Positions 1 to 6,544 of a stretch of DNA of 7,579 nucleotides are shown piece after piece. Source of the DNA: Lachnospiraceae bacterium (GTDB taxonomy: Bacteria > Bacillota > Clostridia > Lachnospirales > Lachnospiraceae); contig JAFUXY010000467.1 of NCBI GenBank assembly GCA_017477005.1, positions 1 through 7,579 on the forward strand, in the 5' to 3' direction. The notes below the pieces were generated by a model that saw nothing but the letters and a program-made list of their open reading frames with translations, was not told the origin of the DNA and searched no databases. Positions within the stretch are counted from its first letter, which is position 1. Each line of letters begins with the position of its first letter. The position numbers were made by a program, and so were the translations under genes.

Positions 1-1521
1 GAGCTGATTTTGCGGGAAACGGACGATCCGACGCTCCGAAATTATGCGATCAATATTCAAAACTCCGGCAAGGTGCTTCTGAATCTGATCAACGATATCT
101 TGGATTTTTCCAAAATCGAAGCAGGGAAGACGGAGCTGTTTCCGGATGAGTACAACCCGGCGCATCTGGTTTCGGAGCTCTATCAAATGCTGTATTCCCG
201 TACAGCGGAGAAAGGGTTGACCTTTGTGGTGGATCTGGATCCGGCACTACCGCATATGCTCTACGGCGATTTCAACCGGATCCGGCAGATTATCCTGAAC
301 CTCCTGACGAATGCAGTCAAATATACGAAAAGTGGAGAGGTAATGTTGGCCGTGTCGTATCAAAAAACCGGAGACACGCAGATCAATCTGGAGGTGTCTG
401 TTTCGGACACGGGCATCGGCATCAAAAAGGAGGACATCGAGAGGCTGTTCTTCGCCTTCGAACGCATCGAAGAGGAGAGAAACCGGGCGATCGAGGGCAC
501 AGGTCTCGGCATGAATATTGTGCGAAGGCTGCTGGAGCTGATGGGCAGCCGACTGAACGTCGAAAGCGAGTACGGAAAAGGAAGCACCTTTTCCTTTGCC
601 TTGGATCAGAAGGTAATCGACTGGACAGGCGTGGGGCAGTTTGAAAAATACGTCGATGTGGGCCGCGGGAAAAAGGAGCGTTACGAGGCGTTGTTTTCAG
701 CGCCGAACGCAAAAATTCTGCTTGTGGACGACACGGATATGAATCTTTTCGTAGCCAAGGGGCTTTTGAAACATACAGAGCTGCAGATTGACACGGCTGT
801 GAACGGCAAGCAGGCGTTGTCCATGACGGAGAAAAATGGTTATGATCTGCTGCTGGTGGATCATCGGATGCCTGTCATGGACGGCGTTGAGATGATCCAA
901 AGTCTGCGGTCGGATTCGGACAACCCCAATCAGAAAAAGCCCTGTGTGATCTTGACGGCCAATGCGGTAGCGGGTGCGAGAGACGAATATTTGGCGTCCG
1001 GATTTGACGATTATCTGGTGAAGCCGATTACGGGCCTGCGTCTCGAAGAGACTCTGCTGAAATACCTGCCGCCGGAGAAGATTGAGTCCAAAGAAAAGGA
1101 AGGCGATCCGGGCGCAGACGAAGAATATGATTCGCCAAACAAGCTGTCCGTCCGCAACGCCGAGCTGTTGGCGCTCGAAGAAAAGGGATATCTGAATACC
1201 CGGGAGGGTCTGGAATATACGGCGGACGAAGCGATGTATCTGGCGGCGGTCGGTCTGTTTGCCGCAAGCATCGACCAGAAATGCACAGAGATCGACACGT
1301 ATTATGAAAACGAGGACTGGAAGAATTATCAGACGAAGGTGCATGCGCTGAAAAGCTCCGCGAGGGTGATCGGCGCTGAGCGGCTTTCGGAGTTGTCGAA
1401 AGCGCTCGAGCTGGCCGTCAAGGACGGGGATTTGGACTACGTGCGGGAGCATCATTCCGAAATGCTTGCGTTCTATGGGTCTTACAAAAGCAAATTGAAC
1501 AAACTGGTTGCTTCGCAATAG
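1..1521 (+). CDS. Hybrid sensor histidine kinase with receiver and Hpt domains, 5'-truncated
   Basis: The frame is open from base 1, so the gene starts to the left of the window. Residues here are counted from the TTG at base 10. Residues 1-45 look like the second helix of a HisKA dimerisation domain; the phospho-accepting histidine helix is missing. The HATPase domain covers about 60-200: N-box with N101, G1 box DTGIG (133-137), G2 box GTGLG (163-167). The receiver covers about 233-350: acidic pair D240/D241, predicted phospho-acceptor D284 (codon 859-861, motif VDHRMPVMDG), T316 and K338. A charged linker (355-375) leads to an Hpt domain (about 395-503) with predicted phospho-histidine H445 (codon 1342-1344, HALKSSA). 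All key phosphorelay residues visible are intact, so a His-Asp-His relay to a separate response regulator is expected. The signal cannot be inferred, because the sensor part is outside the window. Its stop lies 6 bp from the stop of the convergent repressor gene, and it is probably unrelated to trehalose use. Confidence 0.93.
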   Translation, partial: ELILRETDDPTLRNYAINIQNSGKVLLNLINDILDFSKIEAGKTELFPDEYNPAHLVSELYQMLYSRTAEKGLTFVVDLDPALPHMLYGDFNRIRQIILNLLTNAVKYTKSGEVMLAVSYQKTGDTQINLEVSVSDTGIGIKKEDIERLFFAFERIEEERNRAIEGTGLGMNIVRRLLELMGSRLNVESEYGKGSTFSFALDQKVIDWTGVGQFEKYVDVGRGKKERYEALFSAPNAKILLVDDTDMNLFVAKGLLKHTELQIDTAVNGKQALSMTEKNGYDLLLVDHRMPVMDGVEMIQSLRSDSDNPNQKKPCVILTANAVAGARDEYLASGFDDYLVKPITGLRLEETLLKYLPPEKIESKEKEGDPGADEEYDSPNKLSVRNAELLALEEKGYLNTREGLEYTADEAMYLAAVGLFAASIDQKCTEIDTYYENEDWKNYQTKVHALKSSARVIGAERLSELSKALELAVKDGDLDYVREHHSEMLAFYGSYKSKLNKLVASQ

Positions 1522-1527
1522 AGTGGT

Positions 1528-2268
1528 TCAAGCGAGCAAATGTCCTTTGCGTACGGCGTTTGACGAAAACGAGAAATACTGCGGCAGATGCCGGGACTGG
1601 GTGTATTCAAAAAGCGTCCCATTTCCGTCGAAAGTAATACTCGTGATCACGGCGAGGCAATTGTAATCCCTCGCCGAAAGATGCAGATATTTTTTGTCCA
1701 ACGCGGTGATCTTGTCTACGGTGATCACCCGTTTGGAGCTGACAATTTTCACGTCTAAAACATTTTCGAGATAATCATACACGGATACTCCGGCGATCTC
1801 TTCGGTCAGTCCTTCGGCTACGCTTTTCAAAAAATAATTGTGGTTCATGATCAGAGGTTTGTCGTCTATCACATGGACTCTTTGGAGGTAATAAACGGCC
1901 TCCCCCTCCGGAAAACCGGATTTTTCCGCCAGCGCTGCGTCCACAGTGCATTCCTCAAAATGAACGACATCGGTACGGTAGGACAGTTTGTTTCGAAAAG
2001 CGGCCTCCCGGAAGGTCTCGATCTCACTGGAGAAAAAGGAAACGGTTTCGGAGGTATGATAAATGCAGCGGACACCCTTCCCCTGCATCGCCTGCACATA
2101 GCCCAGCTCGATCAAACCGGAGAGCGCGCGGCGGACGGTATTTCTCGAACAGGCAAATTCCGTGGTCAATTCATTTTCTGAGGGGAGAAGCTCCCCGAAC
2201 GGATATGTCCGGTCTTCAATTCGATTTTTCAGTACCTGATAAATATCCTGATATCTTGCTTTCGGCAT
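1528..2268 (-). CDS. treR: TreR, GntR/UTRA-family repressor of trehalose genes
   Basis: This 246-residue protein has an N-terminal winged helix-turn-helix of the GntR (HutC/FarR subgroup) type at about 3-68. Its recognition segment is LLPSENELTTEFACSRNTVR (28-47), followed by the wing with GKGV (63-66). A C-terminal UTRA effector domain (about 88-240) ends in the typical strand pattern around LFEYTQSRH (219-227). The start chosen is the ATG at 2266-2268 (MPKARYQDIYQ), because a GGAGGG ribosome site lies 9 nt upstream and family members begin in this way. The frame stays open up to a GTG at 2346, but that codon has no ribosome site. It is divergent from treP-treC, and operator-like palindromes lie between them, which supports TreR over other UTRA regulators. 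In B. subtilis TreR, trehalose 6-phosphate is the inducer; the same is inferred here. Autoregulation is likely from a palindrome at its own start site. Confidence 0.92.
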   Translation of the reverse strand: MPKARYQDIYQVLKNRIEDRTYPFGELLPSENELTTEFACSRNTVRRALSGLIELGYVQAMQGKGVRCIYHTSETVSFFSSEIETFREAAFRNKLSYRTDVVHFEECTVDAALAEKSGFPEGEAVYYLQRVHVIDDKPLIMNHNYFLKSVAEGLTEEIAGVSVYDYLENVLDVKIVSSKRVITVDKITALDKKYLHLSARDYNCLAVITSITFDGNGTLFEYTQSRHLPQYFSFSSNAVRKGHLLA

Positions 2269-2277
2269 TTCGGCCAT

Positions 2278-2283
2278 CCCTCC
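2278..2283 (-). promoter_or_regulatory. Ribosome binding site that decides the treR start
   Basis: The minus strand reads GGAGGG here. It abuts the ATG at 2275-2277 with no spacer, which is too close for initiation. It lies 9 nt before the ATG at 2266-2268, a normal distance, so the latter is taken as the treR start. Confidence 0.8.
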
Positions 2284-2347
2284 ATAAACTTCATTCGTAA
2301 TCAAAGTGCATTTGCCCTGCGCCAACGCTTCCCTTCGCTTGTTCACA

Positions 2348-2359
2348 TCATTTGAACAA
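2348..2359. promoter_or_regulatory. Putative TreR operator O4, at the treR transcription start
   Basis: The plus strand reads TCATTTGAACAA, which matches 10 of 12 bases of TTGTTTGAACAA at 2401-2412. The right half (TTGAACAA) is intact and the left half is degenerate. It lies just downstream of the predicted treR start (near 2361), where a bound repressor would block its own gene. This is the weakest of the four sites. Confidence 0.5.
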
Positions 2360-2367
2360 CTGATAAC

Positions 2368-2396
2368 AGTATAATGGATTCAAGGTAATAAGTCAA
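2368..2396 (-). promoter_or_regulatory. Predicted sigma-A-type promoter of treR
   Basis: On the minus strand the -35 is TTGACT (2396-2391), the spacer is 17 bp, and the -10 is TATACT (2373-2368). This predicts a start near base 2361 and a leader of about 93 nt before the treR ATG. Two operator-like palindromes flank it at 2348-2359 and 2401-2412. Confidence 0.75.
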
Positions 2397-2400
2397 CAAC

Positions 2401-2412
2401 TTGTTTGAACAA
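2401..2412. promoter_or_regulatory. Putative TreR operator O1, between the two divergent promoters
   Basis: TTGTTTGAACAA is a palindrome of the form TTGT-N4-ACAA, with only the two central bases breaking the symmetry. The B. subtilis TreR operator has the same TTGT-N4-ACAA outline. The stretch 2398-2411 is a perfect 14-nt inverted copy of 2469-2482 at operator O3. It lies a few bases upstream of the treR -35 and about 16 bp upstream of the treP -35. Confidence 0.68.
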
Positions 2413-2427
2413 TTTTGCAAAAGTCTA

Positions 2428-2456
2428 TTGACATGTTCATACAAGCGTGGTATAAC
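2428..2456 (+). promoter_or_regulatory. Predicted sigma-A-type promoter of treP-treC
   Basis: Consensus -35 TTGACA at 2428-2433, a 17-bp spacer, and -10 TATAAC at 2451-2456 preceded by TGG (extended -10 motif at 2448-2450). The predicted start is near base 2463, giving a leader of about 85 nt before the treP ATG. One operator-like palindrome sits inside the spacer and another just after the start. A promoter this close to consensus would be expected to need tight repression. Confidence 0.82.
2433..2444. promoter_or_regulatory. Putative TreR operator O2, inside the treP promoter spacer
   Basis: ATGTTCATACAA matches 10 of 12 bases of TTGTTCAAACAA (the reverse complement of O1). It starts at the last base of the -35 and lies in the spacer, so bound repressor would exclude RNA polymerase. 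Confidence 0.62.
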
Positions 2457-2467
2457 ATAATCACAAT

Positions 2468-2479
2468 ATGTTCAAACAA
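2468..2479. promoter_or_regulatory. Putative TreR operator O3, just after the treP start
   Basis: ATGTTCAAACAA matches 11 of 12 bases of TTGTTCAAACAA. It starts about 5 bp after the predicted treP transcription start. It overlaps a second palindrome, TCAAAC-AA-GTTTGA (2472-2485), and shares 14 identical bases in inverted orientation with O1. Confidence 0.66.
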
Positions 2480-2547
2480 GTTTGATTGTCCGTGACTGCA
2501 GCACGAAAAATCGGCTTGGCAATGCAAAATTAATAAGGAGGTCAAAA

Positions 2548-4494
2548 ATGGGGAAATACACAGAAGACTCCAAAGAGATGCTGAAGCTGATCGGGGGGAA
2601 AGAAAACATTGCGGCAGTCTCGCACTGCGTTACCAGGATGCGTTTCGTACTGAACGATCCAAAGATTGCGGATGTCCCGGGATTGGAAAAGATGAAGGTG
2701 GTCAAAGGCACCTTCACACAGGCCGGGCAGTTCCAGGTGATCATCGGCAACACGGTCGCGGATTTTTATGATGATTTTACAGAAGTAGCAGGCGTATCGG
2801 GCGTGTCCAAGGATCAGGTCAAGAATATGTCCAAGCAAAACCAGAATCCATTGCAGCGGCTAATGACCGCGATCGCGGAGATTTTCGCGCCGTTGATTCC
2901 GGCTCTGATCACCGGCGGTTTGATCCTGGGCTTCCGAAATGTGATTGGCGACATCGATATCAATTCTGCTATGGACGGTATGCAGGCGATCAAGGACACC
3001 AACCAATTCTGGAGCGGTATGTACGATTTCCTGTGGCTGATCGGTGAGGCAGTCTTCCACGTTGGCATCCCGGTCGGCATCTGCTGGTCGGTGATGAAGA
3101 AGATGGGCGGCACCGAAATCCTGGGGATTATCCTGGGTATTACCCTTGTATCCGGACAGCTTTTGAATGCATATGCGGTGGCATCGACGGCGGCGGAGGA
3201 TATTCCGGTTTGGAATTTCGGATTCGCCAAGGTGGCGATGATCGGCTACCAGGCGCAGGTCATTCCGGCCATCCTCGCGGCGTTCGCGCTGGTGTATCTG
3301 GAACGGTTTTTCAAGAAGATCGTACCGACAGTGATCTCGATGATTTTGGTTCCTTTCTGCAGCTTGCTCTTGGCAGTAATGGCAGCGCACTTTATTTTGG
3401 GACCGATCGGTTGGAAGGTTGGCTCTGCCATTTCAGCAGTAGTTTATGCGGGAATTACAGGTTCCTTCCGAGTCGTATTTGGCGCGTTGTTTGGCTTCTT
3501 CTATGCGCCGCTGGTAATCACCGGACTGCACCATATGACAAACGCCATTGACACGCAGCTTGTAGCAGACTTCGGCGGCACGATGCTCTGGCCGATGATC
3601 GCTCTTTCCAATATTGCGCAGGGCTCAGCGGTTCTCGGTATGATCTATCTGCAGCGCAAGGACGCGGAAAAACAGGAAGTCAACGTACCCTCTGGAATCT
3701 CTTGTTATCTGGGCGTGACAGAACCGGCGATGTTCGGTGTCAACTTGAAATATGTATTTCCGTTCATCTGTGGTATGATAGGTTCGTGTGTGGCAGGCAT
3801 TTTCTCGACGGCGCTGCGCTGCACGGCAAACTCTATCGGCGTAGGCGGACTTCCGGGCATCCTTTCGATGCAGTCCCAGTCGATGCTTCCCTATCTCTTC
3901 TGTATGTGCGTGGCGGTTGTAGTTCCGTTCATTCTCACGGTCGTCGTAGGCAAGACCAGAGGGGTTGACAAGGAAGCGGCAGAAGCGGCTCTTTTGCAGG
4001 AACAGGAAAAAGCGGCAGAGGAAGCGCTGGCCTCTGAAGAGGTTCGTACGATTATGGCGCCGGTGTCCGGAAAGGTAATCAGCCTCGAATCCATCAACGA
4101 CGGCGTATTTTCGAGCAAGGCCTTGGGCGATGGCGTGGGGATCATCCCGGAAGACGGAGTGGTCGTGGCGCCCTGCAGCGCAAAGGTAACGACGCTGATC
4201 GACGATTCGAAACACGCAGTCGGGCTGGCGCTCGGCAATGGAATGGAGCTGTTGATTCACGTAGGACTCGACACGGTGGATATGAAGGGAAAAGGCTTTG
4301 CATACAAGGTCGGTCTGAATGAAGTGGTGAAGACCGGCGATCCCCTGATTATCTTTGATCGGGCGGAAATTGAAAAAGCGGGGCATCCGGACACGGTCGT
4401 ATTCGTGGTGACAGATGCCGGAGAAAACAAGGTGGCGATGCATTCCGGCAGAAACGTAGAAGCGGCGAGAGATGCCGTGATGACGGTTGGATAA
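2548..4494 (+). CDS. treP: Trehalose-specific PTS permease with fused IIB, IIC and IIA domains
   Basis: This 648-residue inner-membrane permease takes up trehalose and releases it inside as trehalose 6-phosphate. IIB is at about 1-80, with phospho-cysteine C27 (codon 2626-2628, motif HCVTRMRF). IIC is at about 101-470, with multiple hydrophobic segments and the motif LGVTEPAMFGV (388-398). The stretch from YAPLVITGLHH (319-329) to SNIAQGSAVLG (354-364) is very like TreB/TreP and argues for trehalose over sucrose or beta-glucosides. An Ala/Glu-rich linker (about 473-499) joins a IIA domain of the Crr/glucose type (about 500-648). Predicted phospho-histidine H571 lies in LLIHVGLDTV, and accessory H556 is present. 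E. coli TreB and B. subtilis TreP lack a IIA domain; fused forms are known in streptococci. The ATG at 2548 is chosen for its AAGGAGG site (2535-2541), 6 nt upstream, and because IIB begins there. It is the first gene of the treP-treC operon. TreB is an equally valid name. Confidence 0.95.
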   Translation: MGKYTEDSKEMLKLIGGKENIAAVSHCVTRMRFVLNDPKIADVPGLEKMKVVKGTFTQAGQFQVIIGNTVADFYDDFTEVAGVSGVSKDQVKNMSKQNQNPLQRLMTAIAEIFAPLIPALITGGLILGFRNVIGDIDINSAMDGMQAIKDTNQFWSGMYDFLWLIGEAVFHVGIPVGICWSVMKKMGGTEILGIILGITLVSGQLLNAYAVASTAAEDIPVWNFGFAKVAMIGYQAQVIPAILAAFALVYLERFFKKIVPTVISMILVPFCSLLLAVMAAHFILGPIGWKVGSAISAVVYAGITGSFRVVFGALFGFFYAPLVITGLHHMTNAIDTQLVADFGGTMLWPMIALSNIAQGSAVLGMIYLQRKDAEKQEVNVPSGISCYLGVTEPAMFGVNLKYVFPFICGMIGSCVAGIFSTALRCTANSIGVGGLPGILSMQSQSMLPYLFCMCVAVVVPFILTVVVGKTRGVDKEAAEAALLQEQEKAAEEALASEEVRTIMAPVSGKVISLESINDGVFSSKALGDGVGIIPEDGVVVAPCSAKVTTLIDDSKHAVGLALGNGMELLIHVGLDTVDMKGKGFAYKVGLNEVVKTGDPLIIFDRAEIEKAGHPDTVVFVVTDAGENKVAMHSGRNVEAARDAVMTVG

Positions 4495-4509
4495 ATGTAA
4501 TACAGGATT

Positions 4510-4547
4510 CGCCCGTCAAAGGTTCAGAAGATGGCCTTTGGCGGGCG
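4510..4547 (+). other. Strong hairpin in the treP-treC spacer
   Basis: Arms 4510-4522 and 4535-4547 form a 13-bp GC-rich stem (one G-U pair) around a 12-nt loop, starting 16 bases after the treP stop. No run of T follows (GGGGCAAATG), so it is not a classical intrinsic terminator. It ends 32 bases before the treC start and leaves the treC ribosome site free. Plausible roles, all inferred, are protecting the treP 3' end after processing, lowering treC expression relative to treP, or partial termination. Confidence 0.75.
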
Positions 4548-4579
4548 GGGGCAAATGCAAATATAGAAGGGATGGAATT

Positions 4580-6220
4580 ATGTTGAATGTGAAAGACAAG
4601 GTGGTTTATCAAATTTATCCGAGATCTTTTATGGATTCAAACGGGGACGGCTTCGGCGACCTGAAGGGCGTGACGATGAAGCTGGATTATCTGCAAAATC
4701 TTGGCGTGGATTATCTGTGGCTAACCCCTTTCTTTATTTCGCCGCAGGTAGATAATGGGTATGATGTGGCGGATTACCGCCGCATCGACCCAAAATTCGG
4801 AACGATGGAAGATTTCGAAGAACTGGCGGAGGAAGCGAAAAAGAGGGGAATCGGCCTTATGTTGGATATGGTGTTCAACCATACATCTACGGAGCATGAG
4901 TGGTTCCAAAAAGCGTTGGCGGGCGACGAAGGCTATATGGATTATTATATTTTCAAAGAATCGCCCAAGGACGCGCCGCCGACAAATTGGCAGTCCAAAT
5001 TCGGAGGGAACGCCTGGAAATACGTTCCCGCATTGAAAAAATGGTATCTGCATTTATTCGATGAAAAACAGGCGGATCTGAACTGGGAAAATCCAAAGGT
5101 TCGTGAAGAATTGAAGGAGATCCTGCGTTTTTGGAAGGCCAAGGGGGTCAGTGGGTTCCGGTTCGATGTGGTCAATCTGATCTCCAAAGCGGACTTTGAA
5201 AACGACTCGATGGGGGACGGACGCTCTCATTATACGGACGGCCCGCATGTCCATGAATATTTGAAGGAATTGGTGGGCGATGCCGGAATCGAGGATATGA
5301 TTACCGTGGGAGAAATGTCTTCGACTTCACTGGACAATTGCATTCGTTATTCGGGCGCGGACGAGCATGAATTGTCGATGGTATTTCATTTCCAGCATTT
5401 GAAGGTGGATTACAAAAATGGAGATAAATGGTCGCTGATGGCGCCCGATCTGGGGGAGCTTGGCCGGTTTTTTGTGAATTGGCAGGAAGGAATGCAGGAT
5501 CATAATGCCTGGGACGCTTTGTTCTGGGACAACCACGACCAGCCCCGGGCACTTTCCCGGTTTGGAAACGAGGGAGAGTATTGGGAAAAATCAGCGAAAA
5601 TGCTTGCGGGATTGATCCATCTGATGCGGGGCACGCCGTATATTTATCAGGGCGACGAGATCGGGATGACCAACACGCATTTTCACGATATCCACCGGTA
5701 TCGGGACGTGGAGAGCAAGAATTATTTTGAGATATTAAAGAACAATGGCTTGTCGGAGGAAGAGGCGATTGCGGTTGTCGATGAAAGGAGCCGGGACAAT
5801 GGCCGGACGCCGATGCAGTGGAGCGCGGCAGCGAACGCCGGATTTTCGACCGGAGAGCCGTGGATCGAGGTGGTGGATAATTTCGATCGGATCAACGCGG
5901 CCTCCCAGGTCGAGGATGAGAACAGTATCTTTTCGTTTTATAAGAAATTGATTTCTTTGAGAAAAAGCCAAAAGATTATTTCCGAGGGAAGGATTTCATT
6001 TGAGACGGATCTGCCCGTGGGCGCGATCGGCTACACGAGGGAATACGAAGGGAAAAAACTGTGCGTCTTTGGAAATATGACCAGCGAAGAAATAGCGGTG
6101 AATGACAATGGCGTTTTACCAGCAGGCGCTGTGCTGAGTCAAAATGATTCAGCTCGGCCCGACGTGCGTGACGCAGGATTTGCGCTGCGGCCCTATGAAC
6201 TGGTGGCGGTTTGGGGGTAG
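4580..6220 (+). CDS. treC: Trehalose-6-phosphate hydrolase (GH13)
   Basis: This 546-residue cytoplasmic enzyme hydrolyses trehalose 6-phosphate to glucose and glucose 6-phosphate; the length is usual for TreC/TreA. GH13 region I ends in MVFNH (97-101). Region II is GFRFDVV with predicted nucleophile D196 (codon 5165-5167). Region III is TVGEMSS with acid/base E245. Region IV is FWDNHDQP with stabiliser D320. All are intact. The segment LTPFFISPQVDNGYDVADY (48-66) is typical of trehalose-6-phosphate hydrolases, whereas oligo-1,6-glucosidases usually have a different sequence there. A short all-beta C-terminal domain follows from about 475. The ATG at 4580 is chosen because GAAGGG lies 8 nt upstream (4566-4571) and the enzyme family begins with this KDKVVYQIYPRSF sequence. 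The frame is open upstream to the end of treP, but that part has no family similarity. It is co-directional with treP and is probably cotranscribed, with the hairpin between them. The B. subtilis orthologue is named treA. Confidence 0.95.
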   Translation: MLNVKDKVVYQIYPRSFMDSNGDGFGDLKGVTMKLDYLQNLGVDYLWLTPFFISPQVDNGYDVADYRRIDPKFGTMEDFEELAEEAKKRGIGLMLDMVFNHTSTEHEWFQKALAGDEGYMDYYIFKESPKDAPPTNWQSKFGGNAWKYVPALKKWYLHLFDEKQADLNWENPKVREELKEILRFWKAKGVSGFRFDVVNLISKADFENDSMGDGRSHYTDGPHVHEYLKELVGDAGIEDMITVGEMSSTSLDNCIRYSGADEHELSMVFHFQHLKVDYKNGDKWSLMAPDLGELGRFFVNWQEGMQDHNAWDALFWDNHDQPRALSRFGNEGEYWEKSAKMLAGLIHLMRGTPYIYQGDEIGMTNTHFHDIHRYRDVESKNYFEILKNNGLSEEEAIAVVDERSRDNGRTPMQWSAAANAGFSTGEPWIEVVDNFDRINAASQVEDENSIFSFYKKLISLRKSQKIISEGRISFETDLPVGAIGYTREYEGKKLCVFGNMTSEEIAVNDNGVLPAGAVLSQNDSARPDVRDAGFALRPYELVAVWG

Positions 6221-6309
6221 AAGGATACGGAATTTTGTGTTATGATAGAGAGGATAAAGGAGGAAATCATTGATGAAAACATGAAATCGCAAATTTGAGG
6301 AGGGTGGCT
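6221..6309 (+). promoter_or_regulatory. Possible extended -10 promoter and leader before the small gene
   Basis: TATGAT at 6241-6246 is preceded by TGT (6238-6240), an extended -10 pattern. No good -35 is visible 17 bp upstream. Downstream is a very good ribosome site (AAAGGAGG, 6256-6263) that serves only tiny reading frames: ATG at 6273 gives three codons before a stop, and ATG at 6242 or 6281 runs to the TGA at 6296-6298. The next ribosome site, GAGGAGGG (6297-6304), serves the 66-codon gene. No hairpin terminator for treC is seen here, so readthrough from treC is also possible. Confidence 0.35.
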
Positions 6310-6510
6310 ATGCAAAGAAAAGATATTAGCGCAGGAAGACGTTATGGACATCGGGAAAAAAGGGAAATACCTCACGATCATATTGTGCTGTATATAGGCA
6401 TCTACACGAGGAATGGCGAGGAATTGGTCATTCATCGGCCGTCGCACAAAACGGAAGTGATCTATTGCGAGCCGATCGAGATATTTATGGAGCGATTTTA
6501 TAAAAAATAG
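6310..6510 (+). CDS. Small protein of unknown function (66 aa)
   Basis: I do not recognise this gene. The ATG at 6310 follows a strong GAGGAGGG site (6297-6304), so translation is credible. The protein is strongly basic at its N-terminus (about residues 1-18, rich in R, K and H). It continues with DHIVLYIG (23-30), ELVIH (38-42) and a C-terminal half ending IEIFMERFYKK (56-66). It has no signal peptide and no membrane segment. The arrangement DHI...YIG...VIH loosely recalls the start of LRAT/NlpC-P60-like hydrolase domains (HxGIYIG...VIH). A full domain of that kind is about twice as long and ends in a catalytic cysteine motif, which is absent here. The gene could therefore be a remnant of such a domain, or an unrelated small protein. 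It ends 34 bp before the ABC transporter gene, same strand, so cotranscription is likely. Confidence 0.6.
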   Translation: MQRKDISAGRRYGHREKREIPHDHIVLYIGIYTRNGEELVIHRPSHKTEVIYCEPIEIFMERFYKK

Positions 6511-6544
6511 AAAATGCCTGGCAAGCAACAAAAGAGGACGCATT

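Noticed and set aside
574..594. Perfect 8-bp hairpin GGAAAAGG / CCTTTTCC inside the kinase gene
   Set aside because: It encodes the conserved YGKGSTFSF motif of the HATPase domain, whose codons readily make this pairing, so a separate RNA role is not supported.
697..1518. 273-codon open frame on the minus strand opposite the kinase
   Set aside because: It runs antisense to receiver and Hpt sequence with intact catalytic motifs, has no recognisable domain of its own, and is a by-product of the codon composition of the real gene.
1536..1550. Small hairpin GCAAA-TGTCC-TTTGC at the end of treR as a convergent terminator
   Set aside because: The 5-bp stem is too weak, lies within treR codons and has no T run on either strand.
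2269..2346. Upstream extension of treR to a GTG at 2346
   Set aside because: There is no ribosome site before the GTG, the added 26 residues do not resemble GntR-family N-termini, and a good GGAGGG site lies before the ATG at 2268.
2482..2547. Upstream extension of treP from 2482
   Set aside because: It lacks a ribosome site and begins within the O3 operator region. The ATG at 2548 has an ideal AAGGAGG site and starts the IIB domain.
6133..6153. 8-bp stem near the 3' end of treC (GCTGAGTC / GATTCAGC)
   Set aside because: It is inside the coding sequence, includes a G-U pair, and is followed by GC-rich sequence with no T run, so it is not a terminator.
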